From Clostridiales bacterium UBA3680 (GTDB taxonomy: Bacteria > Bacillota > Clostridia > Lachnospirales > CAG-274): DNA of 13,235 nucleotides. Where the stretch lies: the NCBI GenBank assembly GCA_002372875.1, contig DFJD01000028.1, positions 2,245-15,479 of the forward strand, read 5' to 3'. The translations under genes and the position numbers were made by a program. Of this stretch, positions 7,201-13,235 are shown one piece after another (position 1 is the first letter of the stretch; each line of letters starts with the position of its first letter). Under the pieces are notes generated by a model, which was given only the letters and a program-made list of their open reading frames with translations, made no database searches and had not been told where the DNA came from.

Positions 7201-10200
7201 CTGCCGTCACCTGAAAATATTTTCTTTTTGGAACAACATTCGTGTCTGTCGTAAACTCATTACGTTCATAGCCAAGCGGCGCCGCCTTTTCCTCAAAGAA
7301 ATACCATAAATTATCTCCCCAATCAAGGCCTCTTACTATATCGGTAACACCCTCGCCCGTAATGTTGCCCTCATCATCGGTAACAGTTTTTGTGGGAAGC
7401 ACCTCGGACACGGGTATCTTGTTTGCATCATTTACCCCGTCAAGACCGTCATAATAAGTCTTAAGTTCAGCAAGTGATGCAGCATCCCCCGCAGCAAGCT
7501 TTGTTTCGGTATATGTCTCGGGGTTGGTGCCATCGGTGACCTTTTGCCTATAAAGCTGATAATAAGCCTTGTTAAGCGGCAGACCCGATGTATCGTCAGT
7601 CTTTTCTACACGCGCCTGACCTGTTTTTTTCATATCTTCCTGATAGAAGGTATAAGGCTCCTTGTCCGCATACTTTTCGGCAGTTACACTGTCTATATGG
7701 TAGCAGCAAAGGCTGTATACATCATAATCACCTGTTTTAAGGTCTAATACACGCTTATAGCCAACCTTCAGGTTAGCACTGTCATTTAGCTTTTCAAACT
7801 CGGTATTATTAATACTATCGTTTTCGGCATCAACGACACTCTTAATATATGTTTTTCCACCCGAACCCTGCGCACCAAAAAGCGTAATATTCGTATCATA
7901 TCCCCTTGGCGCTGTATTTTCTATAAATACATAATATCCAAACGACAGGTTTGGAACAGCCGCTATGCCGTCACGTCCGGTTTTTGCCGCAGTTGTTACC
8001 GCTTCCCAATATTGTTTTGTACCGCTTTTTGCAGCACTGAAATTTTCACCATTGTACAGCTTTTCGACCAAAGCACTAAGTGCATCATTGACATCATCCG
8101 CTCCAAACTCCTTATTAAGTTTTAAAAGCGTATATCTTGCGCCGCTTAATGCTTTACCGCCAAACGGCGTTGAGCTGCTTTCGGTTTTCTTTATCCTTAA
8201 AGTAGATTTTTTCTGCTTATCGTAAAGGTTCTTTTCGGTCTCGCCCGTCACCACAACAGAGCCTTCCGAGCCGCTGCCCGCACTTTCGTCGCCTGTGTTT
8301 TCACCGGTTGAGCCGGATATTGTATTTTCATCACCCTCGGCAAACATTATCCAGCCAAGGCCATTATGTTTATCCGCCTGTACATCGGGTTCTGTGGAAT
8401 TATCCGGCGGTGTAGTCATACGCGAGGGAACAACACGGAAATAAAAATCCTTGCTGCTCATCTCATAGCCCAAGGGGGCGGATAACTCGCGAATTACATA
8501 AAGACCGTCCGGAAGATTTGCAAGCCAGATAGAACCGTCCTTGCCGACAGTAGCAATATCGTTATCGTTTATTTCACCTTGTACCTGATTATTTATACCG
8601 CTTTCAAGCACACTTGTAGGGGTATTGTCACCGCCGCTGCCCTGATTGTAAGGAGAAGCGGACGTAGTATAAACATAGCAGCCCTGCAGGCCGTCTTTTG
8701 TTGTTGTTTGATAAACAAAGCTTACGGGGGTATCGCTTACCGAATCCTCTACCTTGTATACGCTGTATTTTGCACCGTTAAGCGCCGCCTTGTCGTCGGC
8801 ATCGGCATCTCTTTTAATAAAGCGTACCTTAACATTTTCTATACGCCTGTTTTCGATAAAAAGGCCGCTTTCTTCAGAATTATAAACGCCGGATGTTATA
8901 TCCGTATAAATGCCGTTTTCATCCTTTTTATGCAGTGCAACGTAGTCGTCATTTCTCGATACTTCTACCTTATAAACCGTATCATCAAGTAAATAACCGT
9001 GGGGTGCCGCTACCTCTTTCAGATAATATGTGCCGGGTGCCAGACTAAACTCAACATAACCGCGTTTATCCGATATCTGCTCCATTTTCTGTATGGTAGG
9101 CTTGGAGCCGATATTTACCCACCACCAAACAGGTTTCTGACAACCCTCGTCATAGTAAACCGAGAATTTTGCACCCGAAAGTCGTCTTGTATTGTCGTTT
9201 TCCTCCACCTTTACAAGCCTTACAAGGTGACTTAAGTAAAGCTCGGTCGGGTTTGAAGCGACATAGGAATAACGCATATCCGAGAAAGAGCCGCCGCCGC
9301 TTACCGTACGGTCAACAACAATGCTGCTGAAATCATTGCGTGCAAACTGGTTGTTGTTAACAAAAAGTTTCGCCTCTTCCGCTTCATCTATAATAAACTC
9401 GTCGCCCTCTTTGCTGTTGTTTATATTAGGTGCCTGCATATTTAAAACAACATCCATAGTAATGGTGTGGTCGATAGATTCTACAGGCATATAGCAAAAC
9501 GTCTTTGTTTCACCGTTTATGGTTTCATCCAATGTATATGCGGATGAATCGGGAACCTTAAGCACTATAGCTACAACATATACGTTTTCCGCACTAAGGC
9601 TTTCGCCCGATTCGCGCTTAAAAATATGGCTGCCCGAAGGTTCTTCTGTCATAGTTTTCCAACCCATTTGGAGATTTTCCAACTCGGTTGCAAAAGCATC
9701 GTACTGACTTATTTGGTTTTCATCCTGATTATCAGCCGCAAACCCGTCTATTATCCCCTTTAAACGGAGCATTTCAGCAGACTCGTTTTCGCCATCTTTT
9801 TTAGGCACCTGCTTGTAATACACAACAGGCTCAAAGCCCTGTGCCGTAACAGAGGTAGTATCCACGCCGAGAAGCTCGCCCTGCCACAAACCTTCATCGG
9901 ACTCACCCGGTTTATACTCCACTATGTCAAGCAAAATGGGGTCGTGGATAAGCGGTATTGCCGTTGAAACATTGATATAATCCGTAAAACTAAGGTGATA
10001 ACTGTACAAAGAATTGGCTTCGTTAATATTTTTGCCCTCTACGCGCGAAGTAATGGCACCGTTGGGATGCATATAGGTCGTAATAAATTTATTGCTTTGC
10101 ACACTTCTTTGCTTGTCGGCAAGGTTGATACGCTTTTGATCGTTTGAAAGCGCAGCCTCCTTTTGTTTGCCGTCCACCACCAAATTTACAAGTGCCGGCT

Positions 10201-13066
10201 TGTTATCCGCATTTTTTACAACAACACCCGAATCAAGTACCATCATATAGGTAGATGCGGTAAACAAACGCTCACTTGTGCCAAGCTTTGCAAGATCCTC
10301 GCCCGCAATATAGGCATCGTACTTTATTGTTACCTTTGTTTCGCTGTCCATTTTAAGTGCAGCCTTAAAGTGAAAATCCGCCTCTATGACCTGCTGACCG
10401 TTTAAGGTAGTCAATTTTAAGGTGTACACATAAGGACTTGCATCGAGATATTCGTTACCTACAGACTCGCCGCTGCCCTGTTGAACAGCCGAAAAATCGA
10501 GTGTTACATTGTCAAGAGTTTCATCCGTAAGCTTTAAATTGTCGGGAATGACCGCATACATACGAAAATTGTACAATGCACCCGGGCTTTCGGACAAAAT
10601 GGTACCCGTACTTGTTATTTTGGTTTTATGCACGGGAACTACCATTGTTATACCTTCGTCGGGTACGTTTTTGGCAACATACCTAAACTCCGACATAGAT
10701 GTAGTTGACGAAACGGTAGTCATTGCATTTCTGAGCCATACATTTGAATATGTACGCCTAAGCAGCTTTGAGTTGTCCAGACTGTGATAGCCCTGTCTTG
10801 CAAATACGGTATCATCCGCCGTTACCTCAGCCTCATCAAGACCGATAAAAGTGCTGCCGCTTTTAAGCGTATTTATCTGCTCACTTTCATTTTTAAGGCA
10901 GCCGTAATCCTCGGTGTTATTATCTTCTGTTTGCAGCATTTGGATATAGCCGTAATTTACAATACGGTTTTCCGTATCTATATCAAGGCCGTTGCCTGCC
11001 TCTATATTTGCAACATTCTCTTCATTATCAAACTTTATATTAACATCGGCTTTTACGTTAAAGTTCTCTACGCTTGCAGCCACACCTTTAACTACAACAC
11101 AAAAGGCCTTTACCTTTCCCGTAAAGTATACGTCCGTAATAGTCTTTGTGTTTTTCGTTTCGCCAAATTTTACATACGGATCGTCACCGTCACTTGATGT
11201 TTTAACAAAAACTTCATAATCATAGCCCGGATAATCGTCAGTGGGGTCCACTGTTTTATTAAGCAGCTGAGGAACGGTAATATGGGTAAAATCATATTCC
11301 TCGTCGTCAAGAATACGCGCGGTTTTATCCGTTCTGTAAACAGCAAGCGCATCATCGCCCACAACAAGGTCGTAAACAAAATCGTTCCTTTCGTCATCTT
11401 CCGCAAAAAGATGTAAATCTTCCACATTCGCATTGCCGGCCACAGATGTTTTGTTGTTTTGCGCTACACCGTCTACTACGGGTACATTGCTTTCATAATC
11501 GCAAACCACACCTGCATTTAACGAAAAGCTTACCTGACGTCCAGTTGTGCCGAAAAGGCCGTTTGCAAGCATAAGCTTTGATGCTTCCGTATTAGGACTG
11601 GGCCTTGAGTGGTTGTCTTTTTCAAAAGGACTTGACTTTGAAATTTTGGCTGCCCTGTTCTTTACATAGCCATGGTCGCCATAATTGTAAGGCATAGGCG
11701 GACGTCCCGATGATGAAGCAGGTGCATCCTCGCTGTAATATATTGTTTCGGTCGCTTCTGCATACTTGTCCGGATTTTCGGTTTCTCTTTGCTCGTGAAG
11801 CTGTCCGTCAAAATAACCGTAAACGTGCAGGCGGTTTTGATCAAGTTTCAGATTTTCTGTTCCTATATCATTTAAAACATCATTGGCAAGGCCAATTTTA
11901 AACTCGGATGTACTTTCATAACCCTCAAATTTTTCAAACGCTCTGAATTTAAGGTATGTATGTCCATCATCCTTAGGTTCGACAGTTACACCGCTTATTT
12001 TATTGTCATCCTTGTCAAGCAGCACAACATCGCCACTGCTTATTATACTATCATAATCTTGTCCATACTTTGCCGCAAAATCATCGGGCAGTTGTATGCT
12101 TATATCATAAGTCGAGCTTTCAAGACCGCGGGCATACTGGGTACGTTCTATCTTTGATACATAATCAAACCAAGTGTAGTCATCACTAAGCTGATCTATC
12201 GTTTTAGAGTTAAGTACATTGCCCGTTATGCTCAGGTCAAACTCGTCGGGTCTTGAACTGTACTTCAAACTAAGATTGTTCGTGTCGATAGGAACATTTT
12301 CGTATATCTCGGTTTTGCTGTAGGTGTAGGGCATTGTTATCGGATCGCCGTTTTCGTCGGCATCTGCCGTATAGCCATCAGCCTCAATTTCTTCAAGAGT
12401 CAACGGTTCATTTGTATCTTTCTTGACCAAAGGCTCACCGTCCTGTAAGTAACACTCGGTCTCCACCGTAGTGTATACCTTATGTGTTACTTTACAGCCG
12501 GTTTCAAGCTCTTTTTCAAAACCGTCCACGCAGTCGCGCGAATCTGCATACCAATGAAATGTTGTGGAATAGTCCTTGTTAAGGTCAACCTTATTTTTAA
12601 AGGTGTATTCGTCCTTTTCCTCGTCATAAGTAATGAGCCAATCATTCGAAAGTGCTTCATCTGATGTATCCAGTTTAAGGCCGCCGCCCCTTTTAAGGTC
12701 ATAAAGACCCGAAATTGTAAAGGTACATTCGCTTTTTTCACCGTCGCTGCTGCCGCGCAAAATATTCGGCGAGTCGATAGTAAATTCCGCAAAAATATTC
12801 TCCTGCCTGCTTTCATCCTCGGCCTGTTCATAGCCCGTCGGCGCAGGGTCGTTCTTTGGCGTTTCCCTGATGATCTTTGTATCTTCCTCAACACCTGCAA
12901 GGTTGTCATCATCCATCCATCTGAAATATACGTTATACTCCGACGCATACTCCTCGTACTCTGCATAGGTTATAATACTTTTAACAATATCCCAGTTAAA
13001 TATGCCCGCCAACACAATAAAAGTCATAAACGCGCACATTAATCTGTGAAATGTTTTTTTGTTCAT
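4244..13066 (-). CDS. Giant secreted adhesin with Cna-B/SpaA isopeptide domains and a BspA-type C-terminus
   Basis: About 2,940 residues, roughly 320 kDa; positions here are numbered from the ATG at 13081. Residues 6-50 carry basic MNKKTFHRL, a hydrophobic core (LMCAFMTFIVLAGIF) and possible cleavage near ITYA. Residues about 50-1280 are beta-rich and unassigned. Six Cna-B/SpaA-like domains follow. Candidate isopeptide Lys and Glu are K1291/E1356 (N1411), K1423/E1532, K1631/E1721, K1827/E1930 or E1931, K1984/E2095, and K2138/E2210 or E2211. Glu lies in motifs such as KEVAAPHGY, RELSAPLGY and EEKAAPLGY. Such domains form stiff, protease-resistant stalks in Gram-positive adhesins and pilins. 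From about 2640, GVIYWYT, LSDISGIS and NLSSWEMKNVKRFGAMFQ mark a BspA/DUF285 region to the end. The protein stops at AIFGTSP, with no LPXTG, membrane segment or charged tail, so sortase anchoring is not supported. ATG 13066 is preferred because GGAG and GAGG precede it. Adhesion is inferred from the domains. Confidence 0.93.
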   Translation of the reverse strand: MNKKTFHRLMCAFMTFIVLAGIFNWDIVKSIITYAEYEEYASEYNVYFRWMDDDNLAGVEEDTKIIRETPKNDPAPTGYEQAEDESRQENIFAEFTIDSPNILRGSSDGEKSECTFTISGLYDLKRGGGLKLDTSDEALSNDWLITYDEEKDEYTFKNKVDLNKDYSTTFHWYADSRDCVDGFEKELETGCKVTHKVYTTVETECYLQDGEPLVKKDTNEPLTLEEIEADGYTADADENGDPITMPYTYSKTEIYENVPIDTNNLSLKYSSRPDEFDLSITGNVLNSKTIDQLSDDYTWFDYVSKIERTQYARGLESSTYDISIQLPDDFAAKYGQDYDSIISSGDVVLLDKDDNKISGVTVEPKDDGHTYLKFRAFEKFEGYESTSEFKIGLANDVLNDIGTENLKLDQNRLHVYGYFDGQLHEQRETENPDKYAEATETIYYSEDAPASSSGRPPMPYNYGDHGYVKNRAAKISKSSPFEKDNHSRPSPNTEASKLMLANGLFGTTGRQVSFSLNAGVVCDYESNVPVVDGVAQNNKTSVAGNANVEDLHLFAEDDERNDFVYDLVVGDDALAVYRTDKTARILDDEEYDFTHITVPQLLNKTVDPTDDYPGYDYEVFVKTSSDGDDPYVKFGETKNTKTITDVYFTGKVKAFCVVVKGVAASVENFNVKADVNIKFDNEENVANIEAGNGLDIDTENRIVNYGYIQMLQTEDNNTEDYGCLKNESEQINTLKSGSTFIGLDEAEVTADDTVFARQGYHSLDNSKLLRRTYSNVWLRNAMTTVSSTTSMSEFRYVAKNVPDEGITMVVPVHKTKITSTGTILSESPGALYNFRMYAVIPDNLKLTDETLDNVTLDFSAVQQGSGESVGNEYLDASPYVYTLKLTTLNGQQVIEADFHFKAALKMDSETKVTIKYDAYIAGEDLAKLGTSERLFTASTYMMVLDSGVVVKNADNKPALVNLVVDGKQKEAALSNDQKRINLADKQRSVQSNKFITTYMHPNGAITSRVEGKNINEANSLYSYHLSFTDYINVSTAIPLIHDPILLDIVEYKPGESDEGLWQGELLGVDTTSVTAQGFEPVVYYKQVPKKDGENESAEMLRLKGIIDGFAADNQDENQISQYDAFATELENLQMGWKTMTEEPSGSHIFKRESGESLSAENVYVVAIVLKVPDSSAYTLDETINGETKTFCYMPVESIDHTITMDVVLNMQAPNINNSKEGDEFIIDEAEEAKLFVNNNQFARNDFSSIVVDRTVSGGGSFSDMRYSYVASNPTELYLSHLVRLVKVEENDNTRRLSGAKFSVYYDEGCQKPVWWWVNIGSKPTIQKMEQISDKRGYVEFSLAPGTYYLKEVAAPHGYLLDDTVYKVEVSRNDDYVALHKKDENGIYTDITSGVYNSEESGLFIENRRIENVKVRFIKRDADADDKAALNGAKYSVYKVEDSVSDTPVSFVYQTTTKDGLQGCYVYTTSASPYNQGSGGDNTPTSVLESGINNQVQGEINDNDIATVGKDGSIWLANLPDGLYVIRELSAPLGYEMSSKDFYFRVVPSRMTTPPDNSTEPDVQADKHNGLGWIMFAEGDENTISGSTGENTGDESAGSGSEGSVVVTGETEKNLYDKQKKSTLRIKKTESSSTPFGGKALSGARYTLLKLNKEFGADDVNDALSALVEKLYNGENFSAAKSGTKQYWEAVTTAAKTGRDGIAAVPNLSFGYYVFIENTAPRGYDTNITLFGAQGSGGKTYIKSVVDAENDSINNTEFEKLNDSANLKVGYKRVLDLKTGDYDVYSLCCYHIDSVTAEKYADKEPYTFYQEDMKKTGQARVEKTDDTSGLPLNKAYYQLYRQKVTDGTNPETYTETKLAAGDAASLAELKTYYDGLDGVNDANKIPVSEVLPTKTVTDDEGNITGEGVTDIVRGLDWGDNLWYFFEEKAAPLGYERNEFTTDTNVVPKRKYFQVTADNADILIKVYESDKRINGSVDLHKKKKGDTAATELAEEPMAGAKFKLVPKEEGRSVLKLVRTNENGVYDADGDYWYVPETDDSEHYYDAAGTNVDSYITEEAEIFVYDSSEPINAGFYNHLHIINIPWGVYSLVETVAPAGCSVTDDITLIVNSKNASTTQEIECEDPPAMAEITLEKYIPTESKHVFEAFGYPTFTFKVSQCDESGNIVGGGKSYVTSISFNESSNEESDYYKDSKIIKVEADKYYLIEEVKVSRYGIRDVDGLTEVHSGYTGEEVLKTAVIGDKVLFDAKVKSGSADKPVIKVTYKNEIKRYDMLSHTSSINNSFSAKPQVTGFSAEYEKTIPVDRLQRKNTLSYDDIAAVLSFNTEAESEVRLTKEILVSDSVTFGDASGDNKISAGGLKLTKVEGGLEIDYSDQELSDMFGLIDSIKVAYTYEGKTYTADMAIMFNSRTPDIKKDVIFHVDEGETHYYDFITNSGKKRTAKSFTFSISSDGGLSIEPSDDVEPEGYNYGFRLAPGVGAPPFDYWELLTGDPNAEGTKAVKDTDGNVVKFKGANQHEIVESIKAFIQNGTVPGGKTINYAAQGVNDPLDTSTDPAKGVFHFRAVPLKAPAKLADTNTLRATFKSLANNSFANIRAIQKVDAANVPDGVNPEDISVADSDDHYKKHAYAYFEKDPSGSKGVIYWYTPDNTAPLLAGNRAGLFANFNNLSDISGISDRGTYPVTVKNDENCGWITCDENYSGSESEDYYSLTDVRFMFRNTQISTFNLSSWEMKNVKRFGAMFQVKVSELHLNLSGWDVRNMGLDANNKYQSSEMLKVTLEDSGEKNNAALSESYGLNEEYENMNNTIEGNGGNGRFYVRNILGGNIGNGSPRNIPQYYDFSNWKNIPVASQITNFSNSNTAITDICVISFDMKMSGSYPKNLVRYANLDGWTNQNEGNISLVSHNQDSYQDSRLNIPANTIYVYGLTKLSQPDPDKAIFGTSP

Positions 13067-13069
13067 AAT

Positions 13070-13079
13070 CCTCAACTCC
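13070..13079 (-). promoter_or_regulatory. Ribosome site favouring the inner start of the giant gene
   Basis: GGAGTTGAGG precedes the ATG at 13066, with GGAG 9 bases and GAGG 3 bases away. The ATG five codons upstream (13081) has no comparable site in front of it. However, it overlaps the TAA of an upstream frame as TAATG, so coupled initiation there remains possible. Confidence 0.55.
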
Positions 13080-13080
13080 A

Positions 13081-13168
13081 TTACTTGTGTATACCAAATT
13101 TAAAACTCAATTTACCCGGCCTGTTCTTTTTTGCTGTACCTGTGTAAAGCTTGTAGGTGTAACCTGTT
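13081..13168 (-). pseudogene. 3' remnant of an upstream gene cut by the repeat
   Basis: On the minus strand an open frame with ordinary-looking codons ends KTGYTYKLYTGTAKK, then KLSFKFGIHK, with a TAA at 13083-13081. That stop overlaps the first ATG of the giant gene as TAATG, the same stop-start overlap seen at the other end of the operon. Upstream, the frame runs into the repeat terminus and meets a TGA within it, with no start codon. The simplest reading is that an upstream co-operonic gene lost everything but its last 25-30 codons when the repeat inserted. The fragment is too short to assign a family, and an open frame of this length could occur by chance. I see no other feature in the 154 bases between the giant gene and the window edge. 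Confidence 0.3.
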
Positions 13169-13235
13169 TTAAGGAACCACTGATTAATTAATCATTCGCA
13201 TATTTGGTTAATGTTCCCGCATACTGTGTCAAAGC
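13169..13235 (+). repeat. Terminal part of a dispersed repeat (right copy), MITE/IS-like
   Basis: This starts TTAAGGAACCACTGATTAAT and runs to the window edge. It aligns with the reverse complement of 1-94: the terminal TTAAGGAA and TGATTAATT, then ATTTG, TAATGTT and CGCA. It also matches the mini-copy at 3388-3425. The stretch to 13194 contains the palindrome TGATTAATTAATCA. A minus-strand frame coming from beyond the edge (ALTQYAGTLTKYAND) ends at a TAA inside this palindrome (13188-13190). It could be the tail of an element-borne or neighbouring gene, but it is too short to call. The rest of the element lies outside the window. Confidence 0.55.

Noticed and set aside
7380..7410. LPTKT in the giant protein as a sorting or pilin-like motif
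   Set aside because: It is internal, inside a Cna-B-like domain, more than a thousand residues from the C-terminus, with no membrane segment after it.
227..12664. Many plus-strand open frames of 60-210 codons opposite the operon
   Set aside because: They lie antisense to well-supported minus-strand genes, lack ribosome sites and domain signatures, and have cysteine- and isoleucine-rich translations typical of shadow frames.
13082..13120. Minus-strand promoter with TATACA as -10 just before the giant gene
   Set aside because: There is no acceptable -35 at 16-18 bases, and the start point would leave almost no leader for the ribosome site.
13200..13233. TTGACA near the right edge on the minus strand as a -35 box
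   Set aside because: No -10-like hexamer occurs at the required spacing (TATGCG is about 24 bases away), and it lies inside the repeat.
1..13235. CRISPR array, tRNA, rRNA or riboswitch
   Set aside because: No regularly spaced direct repeats, cloverleaf-like segments or known riboswitch leaders were recognised on either strand.

Overview
The window is almost entirely one leftward (minus-strand) operon for secreted surface and matrix proteins. Gram-positive anaerobes of the class Clostridia, probably a gut member, are the best fit. The reasons are SipW-type signal peptides, Cna-B/SpaA isopeptide domains, BspA-type (DUF285) repeats, strong AGGAGG ribosome sites and moderate GC. The genus cannot be fixed from this sequence.

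Reading order on the minus strand, right to left in coordinates, is as follows. (1) The end of a dispersed repeat (13169-13235), then a short open remnant of an upstream reading frame. (2) A giant gene of about 2,940 codons. It encodes an N-terminal export segment, a long beta-rich region, at least six Cna-B/SpaA-like domains with visible Lys and Glu isopeptide positions, and a C-terminal BspA/DUF285 module. It has no LPXTG anchor. (3) Four consecutive, strongly diverged paralogs of the TasA/CalY/BsaA class of SipW-dependent fibre or matrix proteins (261, 372, 309 and 292 aa). (4) A broken SipW-type signal peptidase gene, start-coupled to the last matrix gene. Its frame is disrupted in an A5 tract just after the start, and it is cut off soon after the catalytic-serine motif. 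(5) A strong intrinsic terminator, followed by the end of a second copy of the dispersed repeat (1-94), inverted relative to the one at the right edge.

The likely job is surface display or extracellular matrix formation. The giant protein would be an isopeptide-stabilised adhesive stalk, and the four small proteins would be fibre subunits exported through a SipW-type peptidase. Because the local peptidase is broken, the operon would need a peptidase encoded elsewhere, or it is decaying. A third, tiny palindromic copy of the repeat end sits between the first and second matrix genes and supplies the stop codon of the first.

Nothing convincing is coded on the plus strand. No tRNA, rRNA, CRISPR array or clear promoter was seen. 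The operon promoter probably lies beyond the right edge.
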